DNA of 64,000 nucleotides from Prostheceraeus crozeri (GCA_907163375.1 CAJQUW010003080.1:310001-374000), one strand, 5' to 3'. Shown: positions 47,831 to 59,795, counted from the first letter of the stretch. Translations and numbers: made by a program. The notes: generated by a model not told the origin, from the sequence alone.

Positions 47831-49724
47831 AGTTATGATAGCTTCATAAGTTTCTACTATGGATCATTCATTCATAATCAGTTAGATTTGCTGCCACGCC
47901 GAATGCAAATGAAAACTACAAATCCAGATCAATCAATTTATATTTGATCTCCGGGCTATTCTAGTCACAAAATATTAAGAAGTAATTATATACAGATCGA
48001 CTTAAAATCTGAGAATATGTCAGCCAATTAAGAAAGACACAAAAAGGGGTCAAAAATAAAATCTGAAATATTTTGAAAAATCAACAAATCTCGAACACAC
48101 GTTGATGAATAAATGCTTCTTGCATATCGCAGCTCATGATTCAACATCGACAAATACATGCACATGTACATTATATTTCGACTCTTATACTCACTCATGA
48201 GTAGATGAAAAACAAAATATAATGAGAGTTAATAACATCTTGCACGCAAAGAAGATTATGTTCTCCTGTTATACGGTTTTACTTCTTGTGGTTCCTGATT
48301 CATATTCGCATACTATTATTTTAGATATAAAGAAGATAATTACTTAATTCTTGCTATCAGCTTAGAGCTGTTTTCAATCGGATGTACGACTATAAAACAT
48401 CGTAGTAAAAGATCCACAATCTCAGCCAACTAATACGTCAATTCTAATACTATATTACTCACAGCATGTCTTAGCCTCAATGTCTCCTAGTTTTGTTAAA
48501 TCTAAAGCATTCCACTCTATAATGGAGCATGAGAAAATGCATTCGATTTGTAATTTTGAAGAATGAAGAATCTTATGCAATCTAGAGCTAAAATCTACAT
48601 CAGCTCGTGTTTAAAAAATTCTAATTTCTATTGTTGTTTGTGCTAAAGAAAAAGATGATAGAGAAAATAGTTTTACAACATTACAATTGATTTTTCACAT
48701 GTAAGGTTTTAAAATCGAAAGTTTTAATTCACCTGACATTTGATATATAAACTTGTGTTATCTGTATCAAGCTGGTTTGAAGTCAAAAATTTGGAACTAG
48801 CCTATGATCATACTGAAATAAGTAATTTGAGGTAACCAAGATCAGTCATTGATTTTGAAAAATCATTAGATATGCTCCAAGTAGTTTGCATTAAGAGTCT
48901 TCTGTGGCAGTCCATGCTGTCGTGCGAGTGGAGGTAAGTATAGCGTAAGTCAGTTACATGATAGAGCGAAGTTACTATTTCAATATCATCAAGTCATGTG
49001 AGCAGACAATTAAGTCAAGCGTGAGCAATAAACATCTTGAGTGTGGTATTAATCACCTTCATTTATTGCGGCATCAGCTGTCTGGACTGACCAATTTCTG
49101 AACAGCATTAGGATCTCCGTCAGATTGATCCAAAAACTATTAATCAACAAGTGATATTGATCACGTTTTTCGATGAAAGAAGTCAATCTCCCTTCACACT
49201 CAATAAACTTGCTGCAACGTCAGCATATCAAAGTGGTTTTCATTATTGCATTTCCTTTACCCTTATAGACGCTGCTGTCTTCAGGGGCATTAACTTGACA
49301 AACCGGCACGACAGCCTTGTGATAGAGTGCACACTCTGCATGTAAATGATCTGTATTCGAATTAATTTTCTATTCAAACCTTCAATTACACTTGTTAACT
49401 ACTCATTAATGACTACTCACCGTAACGGGTAGACAGCATAAGCATTTCTTTTCTATCACTTCATAAATTGGTCATCTACGTTAGTATATATCACACTGAT
49501 GCTAATATACAAAGCTGTCAACAAGTTTATGTTCTGCCACAAGGGTTGGTTCATAATTGCTCAAGTTGAGAGGATGCTAGTCGACTTTTTTCTGCTTTGA
49601 TATTAATCTTTACATTAAAGTCAATGAATGGTTTGATGTCTTGGTTAGCTCAAAAATACTTGTTATAAAACATCACTTGCAGCAGTCCTCAACCACATCT
49701 TGACACCCACGTCATTTGGACATT
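47831..49724. other. Unassigned AT-rich sequence (3' side of NCKX exon A)
   Basis: I see no coding exon. It would contain the 3' UTR of the exon A transcript. I saw no perfect AATAAA on the minus strand within the first 300 nt after the stop. Confidence 0.35.
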
Positions 49725-49943
49725 TTAACAATTGTATTTTCCAGTCTTGTTGCATAGGAATTCTTGTACAAAGGCATACGCCAGGAAGCAAACGTACATG
49801 GTAAAAAAACTAATTCCAATTATTTTGTTGAGTCGAAATCGAGCGATGCAGAAAACTGTTAAAGCGAAACTCAAAATACCCAGCAGGATAAAACCAAATT
49901 TGGGATGTGGCAAAAACATCATATTGCCCGTGCAATAAGCATT
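49725..49943 (-). CDS. NCKX (SLC24-type) exchanger, terminal exon A
   Basis: This exon has 72 codons plus TAA (49725-49727), phase 0, after the acceptor TTGTCTTTTTCAG. It begins NAYCTGNMMFLPHPKFGF. Two hydrophobic spans follow, ILLGILSFALTVFCI and IIGISFFTMYVCFLAYAF, around ARFRLNK. It ends VQEFLCNKTGKYNC. It joins in frame to the alpha-2 exon at 53029-53199. These would be the last two membrane helices of the exchanger, with a short C-terminus containing two cysteines. It is homologous along its full length to exon B at 35077-35295. NKT near the end is a possible N-glycosylation sequon, but its side of the membrane is unknown. Confidence 0.8.
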   Translation of the reverse strand, partial: NAYCTGNMMFLPHPKFGFILLGILSFALTVFCIARFRLNKIIGISFFTMYVCFLAYAFVQEFLCNKTGKYNC

Positions 49944-50228
49944 CTGAAAAAGACAATAAAGTAAGTAGAATTCTCCATGAAGCCATCTAACTTTAAATTT
50001 TTCTAAATCAACCATGCAGAGATTACCAAGTAAATACTGCAGATACTATACCAACTACTGAAAAACATGTTTCAAGAAATGTCAAAACACACTTTGAACA
50101 TTAATAACAGAACTTTATCAAATACAATGCAAATTTCAAGCATGTTACTTTAATTAACATCCATGTAGTGAGTAGAGAAGCATGTTGGCATTCAAAGCAA
50201 TTTGTGTATCGGACGCTAACTATTTGTA
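49944..50228. other. NCKX intron
   Basis: This is AT-rich intron between the alpha-2 exon and terminal exon A. Nothing else is recognised. Confidence 0.4.
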
Positions 50229-50342
50229 TTCAAAATAAAAAGGTTAAAATAAACGCACAAGCGTCTGCATCAATCCTTAATCATGTGAAAAGGACGTCTC
50301 CGAAAGCTTGTGCGTTTATTTTAGCATTTTTATTTTGAATAA
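50229..50342. repeat. Short inverted-repeat element (about 114 bp)
   Basis: The left arm is ATTCAAAATAAAAA followed by TAAAATAAACGCACAAGC. The right arm is GCTTGTGCGTTTATTTTA followed by TTTTTATTTTGAAT. The arms are about 35 bp with few mismatches. It is probably a small MITE. Confidence 0.75.
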
Positions 50343-51084
50343 AGATGGAAAACGTTCCCCTATATACAGATTGCTTTGAATCCAACTGCGTCTAGAAGAA
50401 CATTTGCTATTTTCATGCTAGCATTTTTAATAAACCAGCTAAATGCGATGTTCATGTTAATTATGCACAAAAAGAATTCTAAATTTATCACATGCATATC
50501 GTTTGCTTGAACTCTGTAGCTTTAATTTCAAGATTGACTGCAGCATGCATTGTTACGAAACAGCTTTCAGAACATGTAAATTAATCAAACACTCTAATAA
50601 TGCATGAAAATACCAAAAGCATTTATAACACAGGCAGCGAAATTTTCTTAACAATAACACTTCAAACGATTTGAGTCACTCAGTCCTCATAATATCAAAT
50701 AAAGCATCTCTTGCTGATGTCATATCCAATATCACATGAAGTTTGCAAAAATGTAGTGGGGATCTTCACTTTTTCTTTGTTTTCTAATCCCCCTTTTTTT
50801 ACCTTCACATGTATATAGTATGTTTTGAGTTAATGTAGTGTGTTCTTTAAAATACAAAGTTGAGTCATGATCAAGCATGATGTCTCACAAGGTATGAGCA
50901 ATAATTTTGTCGGGAGATTTAGTAACGGCAGGCAGAGAGAGACTAAGTACTACAATATCTAGGATAATTGCCCATGTTTAGTTCGGTACGCACACAATAT
51001 TAAATTATTGTAGGCTTATTCAGTGTGAGATCAAAAATACGTGCCTTAATATCCGTTGTGATACTCAGCTTTAATAAAATAGAG

Positions 51085-51155
51085 CTAATAATATAATAAT
51101 TATTATATATATTATGATATTATATTATATATAATATATATAATAAGCGCATGTT
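51085..51155. repeat. TA-rich microsatellite-like tract
   Basis: This is about 70 bp consisting almost only of A and T (AATATAATAATTATTATATA and so on). It can fold on itself and is likely to vary in length. Confidence 0.85.
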
Positions 51156-51898
51156 ATAATAATCATATTAATTGAATGTTGTAGGACTTCCTCACAATTT
51201 TAGTCAAGATACGAACTTTCCAGAAAAGACCGACGATAGTCTGTATTTCTTTGTGACATGACTTTGAATATTTGAAGATCACTGTATCGAGTTTACCATG
51301 CTGCTTATATCTTCAGGTGGCGATAGCTGAACAGAGTTATTTACTAAAGAGAAATCACTTTTATGAAAATAACGTGACGTTTGTGAGCATTGCTGCGTAC
51401 GATTATGATTTTCAACTATCGGATTAATCGATTATTGATTTACAATGATACTTAAGTTTGTTGACTGACCGCTGAAGTTGCTATGTCGTCAACACGTACC
51501 ATCGTGGCGGGAGGGGAACATCGCCATCACAGTGATTTCTGAATACCTTATCACAAACCGATAGTTTTCTGGGTTTTAGGACACTAGTAGGCATATTTGA
51601 TGCACAACACATTTAGCATCTTACAAAACACATCGTGCCACAATTACTCTAAGAACTCTGCTTTATGTTCTACTGTCATGGGCACGCATGATTCATTCTC
51701 CACTTGCTTCAATGAGCGACCACTAAAATAGTATGCATGAGCTGGAGTCTATCATTAAATTTATCGAGATTCATGTCCGATTACGAATATAGCCACATGA
51801 ATTTCCTGTAATAGATGTACTCACCGGCCAGTTCTCTAGCAACTTATTTGTAACTTATTAAGCTGTTTGTATTCCGAATTTCGGACGGCACTTACGAA

Positions 51899-52003
51899 TA
51901 AAGTATCAAAACTCAATTTTCGTGAGGCACATCTTCAGGCACTGTCTGAATGATCAGAAGAAAGATGCCTCGCGAGAAGTGAGTTTTGATACTTTTCTCG
52001 GTA
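51899..52003. repeat. Inverted repeat of about 105 bp
   Basis: The left arm has AAAGTATCAAAACTCA, then GAGGCACATCTTC. The right arm has GAAGAAAGATGCCTC, then TGAGTTTTGATACTTT. Arms are near 38 bp and the loop about 25 bp. It is likely a small MITE within the NCKX intron. Confidence 0.7.
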
Positions 52004-53028
52004 GTGATGTCCACAGCACTATATACAGATTTATAATGTCCACCTTGAACGAAGAATTATTAAGCCGCATGTAGACTCTCGCGTCGAGGTGGAACATAGA
52101 AATCAAAATCCAATTTCAAGAATTAATTGATTACTACTATCAAATTATCAATGCAAACATATTTCTGGTTGGGAGTGATATATGATTGGAGGATGTTTTC
52201 GGAAATACACCAATTGTTATAGCTGATAATTCTTTCTTTTTATAGAAGTTTCGGTAGCGGACTACACACCTTGATCATTGTCGAATATGGAATGGACGGA
52301 TGCGCAATGTTTATGTGTTTACGTGATTGTCTGACGAGTCATGAGTGAAGCAAACTGCAAAAATTGTGATAAACATCAACTCGGTGAGAGTGAAGGAAAC
52401 TTGAGCAGCAGGATAAGATTTTCCTCTTTAGTATCCCAATATACTCATCTGTGCCACCATGAACCGAAATTCTAAGCATGGTTGCTAAAGAAAATCACTG
52501 GCGTAAGCGAAAAATATAGAACCAATTTTCATGTCTTTGAACAAGGAGGAACAGACTTACAACAGTGGCACTGGTGTTCGTTTTAATGAGATTACCTGAA
52601 GTCACTATTCTCGTTTCTCTGAACAATTTCTTTTTTCTGACTGATTACTGTATATCTGCTTTTTAAGTAATCTGTTATAAGCTGCAATTTTATTTATGTA
52701 TCTATTTTCTATGTGTCGCAACTCCAGTCTTCACTGTGAGTTTTAGTCGTTTGTCCAATTTACAGTACATGTACATTGTGTACCGTTCATTCCGCTTCTG
52801 GCAGTGATCAAGGTTAGCAGCATGCCATCGAACGTCTTCAAAAGAAAGAAAAATTAATCTTAACATTTGGTGTACATCGAAGGCATTCTCTAATTATGTT
52901 ACCAAATAATGGCAATCGATTGATCAATTCTCAACTAAAAAATTGCATAGACAAGTGCATGAGCATCATTAATGCCCCTAATGATAAATACAATATAAAC
53001 AGCAAATATTACTATACTCTGCGCTTAC

Positions 53029-53199
53029 CCTTTCATTTTGACTCAGAATGTCAAACGGTTCTCCAAGAGATGCAATAATTCGAATCAAAAATGGGAGACC
53101 AAGTCCCAAATCAATGTCAAATACGTTAGAGCCGATCGCATTCGACACAGCCATATCTCCGTATCCATCTCTCGCCACAATTATGGAACTCAGCAAATC
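53029..53199 (-). CDS. NCKX (SLC24-type) exchanger, alpha-2 repeat exon
   Basis: This exon has 57 codons, phase 0 at both ends, between the acceptor GCATTATTTGTAG and the donor AGG/GTAAGC. It reads [20 protein letters not shown], then [18 protein letters not shown], and ends FDILSQNER. [26 protein letters not shown] is the core of the alpha-2 repeat that binds Ca2+ and K+ in NCKX exchangers, with the signature Asp in GDM. One oddity is an Asp in [10 protein letters not shown], where the family normally has a hydrophobic residue (FDILxGLG). The preceding exon should end in ..GTSVP, but I could not find it between here and 64000, so the rest of the gene probably lies to the right of the window. 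Confidence 0.88.
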
Positions 53200-54228
53200 C
53201 TACAAATAATGCAAACACATCAGGTAAATATGCAAAGCGCAAGATAATAGTCTATGTTTTTTTAAAAGAGGAGAAAGTTTTTCTGTAAAAAAATGACTGT
53301 AAATTTTCAATACTATTACTGAGATTGTGAAAAATAAGGGAGTAGATCCAAAAGAATCCCACAGGCCTTTGACAGCCAATTATGAAATTTACAGACAATC
53401 ATTGATAATTTTCTTGATATCTTGAAATTTATCAATTACTTTCTTACACGCACATACTCTAACAAGATACTATTTGCACCCTAACCATGCTATTAAAACC
53501 AATTGGTAGCAGCTTGCGATGAGTGGTAGGAAGACGGTTTCAAATGTGTTTGTGATCAATAATTCGAAAGTAAAAGTATTTTTTCGAGGTTATTATATTT
53601 CGAAGTGAAGATATTGATAGAACTAATTCTGTGTGATTTTCAGTTTTCAGTTTTTCTTTGATAAGCAGAAGGCACATGCTTCAATTAAATATTGTTATAC
53701 GAATCAAATCCTCATCAAAAACCACAGTGTTATGGATATAGTGAGGTATACATGTAATTGGATTCAGAGTGAAATAGCGGGTGGAATTGTAAGGATGGTC
53801 AAAAGAATTATCTGCAAACAAATCACAATGACTTCAAGACTTTATCAGGATCATATAGTGAACTAACATGATCAACTTTTCAATAGGTGACATGTCATTC
53901 TTTGAAAAGGGAGGATCTGTGGCAAGCATCACTTCATTGAGGGATCACATGTTTTGATGCTAACCCCTTCACTCTCAAGTTAATTTCAAAACTAAAAGAA
54001 TTTTTTGAAACAAAAATTTCAAATGCAATTTGCGGGCGTTCTAGGTATGGTATGATGTCGGGAGTGGTGCCATTAGAATCATATTGATCTTCTCTTTCAT
54101 TTGATTATAAATTGTGTCGTTATGGGATTAATATGGCTGCGCAGAATGGACACAATATGCATGAAAGGGTTAAGGAAAACGATCTTTATCTGGCTAATGA
54201 CAGCTGATGGGAGGTTATTTAATTTCAT
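53200..54228. other. Upstream NCKX intron
   Basis: I see no exon with NCKX motifs. The open frame at 53633-53866 has none. Confidence 0.35.
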
Positions 54229-54440
54229 AGTGAATTTCACTTCCGTTTCTATCGTCTCCTCAAGAATAGATTAGCTGCTAAAAATCTGTACATTCTATTT
54301 GCTGAAAAATATTTACACATCAGAGCTTGCGCGAGCCGGCTCGCATTCCCGCGGTTAGGCAGGAATGAGGGCACGTTCAGCATATTTTTAGCAGCTAATC
54401 TATTCTCGGGGAGACGACACCAACGGAAGTGAAATTCACT
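54229..54440. mobile_element. 212 bp MITE with 57 bp inverted ends
   Basis: The left end AGTGAATTTCACTTCCG continues to AATAGATTAGCTGCTAAAAA. The right end is TTTTTAGCAGCTAATCTATT and then CGGAAGTGAAATTCACT. The arms are about 90 percent identical. The loop is GC-rich (GCGCGAGCCGGCTCGC). It has no ORF, and no clear target-site duplication was found. Confidence 0.75.
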
Positions 54441-55154
54441 GTGAGATCTTTTTCTGCCGTCGTTTTCGTAAGTCAACGACCAATCATATTCATGCTACAG
54501 TAATGACAATGGGGAATTTAAAGAGACTGAAGTAATTGATTTAGAGCAGACCCTGCATTAGTGCAATGGACCAATCACGTACATAGAAAACTAACACTAT
54601 TTTAAATGTTTACAATCATGCTGAACATAAAAGTAAGTAGTGTGTAGTAAAAAATAATTTTGACGAAGGAAAGCATAAAATCTACATCATAAGTGAAGCA
54701 AAGCATTAAATTAGATCACAACTTCTAAAAATTTACCCAAATCAATTTTAGTATTTCTTACTCCATTTTGTTTCCTGAAAACTCTCCACTTCCACAAGTG
54801 TAAGATGATAACTATGATGTTTGTTCATGGTCGTCGTCAATAGCCACTGTTATTGCATCATTCGGTCACATAATTCGCCTCTAATTCTACACACAAAGCA
54901 CGAGTCTGATACTCAACAACCATTTATATACATCACATGCAATAGCATCAAGAAGAGATTATTCAACACTTGTGATATTAGTAATTAAATGTTATCTACA
55001 TGTGCATGTAAATCTTCAGTTTGAATCGTGTGAAGCAATATTTTCTTGATAAAGAGGGAAATTGAATAAGATGGATGCGAAGAGTCAACTTCCAAATTAC
55101 CAACTCCATTTCTCCCGCAATCCAAGCTATTCCACCGGGAAAAAGAGGGCACAC
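54441..55154. other. Unassigned AT-rich sequence
   Basis: This is probably NCKX intron. I see no gene here. It lies just outside the left arm of the Penelope-associated palindrome. Confidence 0.35.
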
Positions 55155-56239
55155 GCGCCTGAATCAAGTTTTGGATTAAAAAATATACCATGAGCGAAAC
55201 CAATGTTTTCACGATCTATGACCTCTTGGGACAAAATAATCGCAAAAATAAAAATATTTCAATGTACAGATTTTTTACAAATGAGCTTTTTCAAAATGGC
55301 CGCCCTTTTTGCTATGAAATCGTCAAGTTGTACATTAGAATGACTTTTCTGCCTTGTTAACTCACTCCAGCTGCTCAAATATCTCAAAAATTATTATCCA
55401 GAAAATGGCATAGCGTTTAGCTCGTAACGGAATATCTATTTTTCATTCATAAGTAGTATATTATCGACATGATGCTATTTTCATAAAAAGGAAAATATTT
55501 TTTTATTTTTTAATGAAACAAAAAGTCATTCAGTTATTAGCGTTCCATAAAGGCATTAGATCACATGTTGTCATTGAATTGATGGATTTAAAAGGAAAAC
55601 CATGTCTTCAGCTTAAATGTCAACTTAAATTTGACTGCAGGAACATTTATGAAAATAATTATATTAGTATTTATCTCAACTGTAACTTAACTTCATACAT
55701 GACTGTGACGGCGGTTTTTTGATATTCACCCTTGAAACAGTCGTTAATCAACTAATAAGGATATCTTGTTTGAATCATCAAATATTTCTGTGCATTATCA
55801 GTGTGTTACACGTCATTCACAATCAAAAATATCTGGCATGGAAGACACAGGTTTGCAATGTTTTTCCTATATCATGGTCAGTATTTGACTAGCGCCATCA
55901 TGTGATAGTTCGCTTACTATGACTCATACTTGCATTCAGGCATGATTTGAATTTGAACTATGTGGCAGTGATATCTAACGAATTTGAAATTAATCTCACA
56001 TTAATGGTTGGAATTCCAAGCTTCCGGTGGTGATGATCTTGTCTGTGCCGAGAAAAATCATAATGAAAATCGCAAGAAAGTGTGCATGGTATGCCACCGT
56101 AAAGGAAAGCGGGGTATTTCTGAAAGTGACATGAAAAGCATCCAGGAGTTTGTTATTGACGGTTATACGACGGAAGATGCTAATTTTCCAGAGGCATTGT
56201 GCAATGGCTGCCATATGTTGCTTTCTAAGAAACGACGTG
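55155..56239 (+). repeat. Left arm of a 1.08 kb inverted repeat flanking a Penelope-like element
   Basis: It matches 58398-59479 on the opposite strand with only scattered differences (about 99 percent by eye). It starts at GCGCCTGAATCAAG and ends at AAGAAACGACGTG. It includes an open frame of about 69 codons (55513-55722) that is identical in both arms, and the first part of the Cys-rich module. Penelope elements are known to carry long terminal repeats in direct or inverted order, so the arms may be its terminal repeats. Confidence 0.85.
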
Positions 56240-56435
56240 GATATGATGTGACTTTTCCGTTGATTCTGACTACAACCCTAATCGACCGATAATACTTCGA
56301 TCAACCACAATTTGCACCTGTCGTATTTGTTCGGTTGCTCGCGCCGATTTGCAGGAAGCCAATAAGATGAAGAAAAAAGCTGGTCGTCCTCAGCAACATT
56401 TCAGTGCCACATCCGAAACTCCACCTAGTTTTAAG
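56008..56435 (+). pseudogene. Cys-rich module upstream of the Penelope-like RT (frameshifted)
   Basis: The frame reads ENRKKVCMVCHRKGKRGISE, then EFVIDGYTTEDANFPEALCN and GCHMLLSKKRR. A one-base shift follows near 56265, and then DYNPNRPIILRSTTICTCRI, CSVARADLQEANKMKKKAGR and PPSFK, ending in AAG/GTATGT. There are three Cys pairs (CMVC, CNGC, CRIC), likely zinc ligands, and a basic KKKAGRP AT-hook-like segment. There is no in-frame ATG. A TAA lies just upstream, so the start is either a splice acceptor or lost. I do not recognise a named family. It could be a Penelope-associated ORF or a captured host exon. Confidence 0.55.
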
Positions 56436-56464
56436 GTATGTAGCCTTTAATATACCTTTTATAG

Positions 56465-58123
56465 CCCATAAAACTCGTGCCGCTTGACAAAGGTAATGGT
56501 ATCGCAGTGTTAAATACCGATGACTATTACACCAAGCTCAATGCTATCATTGACTCGGACAAATTTGCCAAAGTGACATTTCTAGATGATGAGATGTTGC
56601 TACATCATCTCATTGTTAAGTAGCAGAATAAGTTGAAGTGTTACTTGAACAAACATGTCAAACCGCATGTGGACTGTAAAACGTTCGATTTTATCAATCC
56701 AATAGGCTCCAATTGTGGCAAACTTTACGGCACTGCTAAAGTACATAAACAGGGTACTCCTCTGCGACCTATTGTCGCCAGTCACGGTACCTCTGAGTAT
56801 AACTTAGCGAAATATCTTAATCAGTTCATCACACCTATTATTGATACTGAGTTTTCAGTCCAAAGTAATAGTCAGTTGATTGATGCTATCTCGAAATATC
56901 AATTCTCGCCTGACTCCAAGTTAGTTAGCTTTGATATTGAGAGCTTGTTCACGAATGTCCCTCTGGATGAAACGATTAACATCACTTGTGAGAAGGTCTA
57001 CAATGGTGATGGTCTTAAACCGCCGTTTAGTCAAGATGTGTTTAGGAATCTTCTCAAATTTGCTACTGGTGGCATTTTCAGCTTCAATGATACTTTGTAT
57101 GTTCAGCGTGATGGTCTGGCGATGGGCAGTCCGTTAGCCCCAACCTTAAGTAACCTCTTCGTGGGTTCACGTGAGAGAAAATACTTGAAGCAGAGTTGTC
57201 GGAACGTAAAGTTTTATGCTAGGTACGTGGACGACATTCTTGTGATGTTTGAGGATGATGATCATTCGACTTTCTTGGATTATATCAACTCGTGGCATGA
57301 TAATCTCAAATTCACTGTAAAAATAGGTATGAAGTCCATTCCATTTTTGGATATAAACTTAGACATCGAAAGCAATGTTGCGAACACCACTGTCTACCGT
57401 AAACCCACGTACACGAATCTGGTGTTGAATTACGCTGCCTGCTGCCCCTTACAATGGAAACGAGGCCTGTTACTAACCTTGATCAACCGAGCTTATGTAG
57501 TTTGTAATTCCTGGCTTAATTTCCACAATGAAATTGATAAACTGAGTCACATTTTCAAAGCCAATGGCTACCCGTCTTCATTTATCTTAGATACCACCAA
57601 AAAATTCCTAGATAAAAAATTTTCTAACCCTTCTGTCAAGTCTGATCAATCATACAGCCATGTTGTTAAAATTCCTTTTTTTGGACAGCAGTCTCTGTTC
57701 TTTAAGAAGAGGCTTCAGAGCATTTTTAATCGGATTGATCCTGACAGCAAAGTTAGGTGTGTGTTCACTTGCACAAAGTTGAAAAGCTACTTTTCGAACA
57801 AGGACAGAACTCCTTTAATGTTGAAATCAGGTGTTGTATATTGTTTCACATGTGAGGTTGACCCTCGCTTTACCTACATTGGTAAAACTCTCAGACACCT
57901 AAACATTAGAGTTAAGGAGCATAAGTCCAAAATCTCGGCGATCTTTAATCACCGACTGAATTGTAGTTGCAGATGTAACCCTGAAAATTTCAAAATCCTG
58001 GCATCAGATAGTGATGGATTTGCCCTGAATATCAAAGAAGCTTTTTACATTAAAAAATTGAGTCCTAAACTCAACAAACAAGTAAAATTCGATGGGTTGT
58101 TCTATAATTGTCGTCTTTTTTAA
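56465..58123 (+). pseudogene. Penelope-like element: reverse transcriptase with GIY-YIG endonuclease
   Basis: The frame begins PIKLVPLDKGNGIAVLNTDD, the N-terminal RT motif of Penelope-like elements, but everything before it is missing. TAG at 56621-56623 breaks it. From there a 500-codon frame runs to TAA at 58121-58123. It has YGTAKVHKQGTPLRPIVAS, VSFDIESLFTNVP, GLAMGSPLAPTLSNLFV and the catalytic YARYVDDILV. Then come IPFLDINL and YRKPTYTN (typical of Penelope). The C-terminal GIY-YIG nuclease follows, VVYCFTC..TYIGKTLRHLNIRVKEH, and then a Cys cluster CSCRC. RT and nuclease motifs are intact. The lost N-terminus and the stop make the copy non-functional as it stands. It copies RNA into target DNA nicked by the nuclease. 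Confidence 0.92.
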
Positions 58124-58397
58124 AATTGAAGTTCAGTTGTGTTTGGGTGCTAATGTGATTAGCGTTAGGCCATTAGCAAGTTAATGTGTCTAAACTGTCT
58201 TCCTGCTGGTATTTCTGCACTTTTAGGCTGCTACTAGTAGTTTATGGTTTCACTAGCTGTATTGTTCCATTCATGTTCAGTCCATTGTACATTGAATTTA
58301 TTGATTTGTATCTATATTATGTAGCCTTTGTTTTTCAAAATTATATCCAGGATGTTCCCACTCGAGAGATTCTTGCCGATCAAAGCGCCAAAGAATT
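58124..58397 (+). other. 3' region of the Penelope-like element
   Basis: This lies between the RT stop and the right inverted arm. It has no RNA motif such as a hammerhead that I could find. Confidence 0.5.
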
Positions 58398-59479
58398 CAC
58401 GTCGTTTCTTAGAAAGCAACATATGGCAGCCATTGCACAATGCCTCTGGAAAATTAGCATCTTCCGTCGTATAACCGTCAATAACAAACTCCTGGATGCT
58501 TTTCATGTCACTTTCAGAAATACCCCGCTTTCCTTTACGGTGGCATACCGTGCACACTTTCTTGCGATTTTCATTATGATTTTTCTCGGCACAGACAAGA
58601 TCATCACCACCGGAAGCTTGGAATTCCAACCATTAATGTGAGATTAATTTCAAATTCGTTAGATATCACTGCCACATAGTTCAAATTCAAATCATGCCTG
58701 AATGCAAGTATGAGTCATAGTAAGCGAACTATCACATGATGGCGCTAGTCAAATACTGACCATGATATAGGAAAAACATTGCAAACCTGTGTCTTCCATG
58801 CCAGATATTTTTGATTGTGAATGACGTGTAACACACTGATAATGCACAGAAATATTTGATGATTCAAACAAGATATCCTTATTAGTTGATTAACGACTGT
58901 TTCAAGGGTGAATATCAAAAAACCGCCGTCACAGTCATGTATGAAGTTAAGTTACAGTTGAGATAAATACTAATATAATTATTTTCATAAATGTTCCTGC
59001 AGTCAAATTTAAGTTGACATTTAAGCTGAAGACATGGTTTTCCTTTTAAATCCATCAATTCAATGACAACATGTGATCTAATGCCTTTATGGAACGCTAA
59101 TAACTGAATGACTTTTTGTTTCATTAAAAAATAAAAAAATATTTTCCTTTTTATGAAAATAGCATCATGTCGATAATATACTACTTATGAATGAAAAATA
59201 GATATTCCGTTACGAGCTAAACGCTATGCCATTTTCTGGATAATAATGAGATATTTGAGCAGCTGGAGTGAGTTAACAAGGCAGAAAAGTCATTCTAATG
59301 TACAACTTGACGATTTCATAGCAAAAAGGGCGGCCATTTTGAAAAAGCTCATTTGTAAAAAATCTGTACATTGAAATATTTTTATTTTTGCGATTATTTT
59401 GTCTCAAGAGGTCATAGATCGTGAAAACATTGGTTTCGCTCATGGTATATTTTTTTAATCCAAAACTTGATTCAGGCGC
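58398..59479 (-). repeat. Right arm of the 1.08 kb inverted repeat
   Basis: This is the reverse complement of 55155-56239. On the minus strand it carries the Cys-rich module again (58629 to 58398, VCTVCHRKGKRG.. to LLSKKRR, one Met to Thr change) and the same 69-codon frame (59124-58915). It stops at the point after KKRR, so the second half of the module (CTCRIC part) exists only in the left copy. Confidence 0.85.
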
Positions 59480-59795
59480 ACCGTGGGCAGTGGAGAACAA
59501 GAAGAGTAACACTGGTATCAAAGTCTCTAGAAACCGGTTTTGGTACTCTCGATTGGCTGGCAGAACCGACTCCGAAATAGCAGTGGGATGAAGCCCTAAT
59601 TTCACCTCATAGAATGAATGAACTAAAAGTTAATCTGAGAAGATCATCTGATAGAAAGGTTTTGAAATCATAACAAACCACAGCATGAGTGAAATTTGTC
59701 TTGTAAAATTGCCAATTTTTAGAGTAACGTGATCAACTTTGTAACTCATGTGATACTACGTTGCCGGAACAGAATAAATGAAAGAAAGGCAAAAA
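59480..59795. other. Spacer between Penelope arms and the mariner-type element
   Basis: This is 316 bp with nothing recognised. Confidence 0.4.

Noticed and set aside
55513-55722. 69-codon frame KQKVIQLLAFHKGIRSHVV.., identical in both arms
   Set aside because: Identity is explained by the near-identical inverted arms. There is no domain and no independent evidence of coding.
56931-57137. Second open frame within the Penelope RT
   Set aside because: It is an out-of-frame shadow of the RT reading frame.
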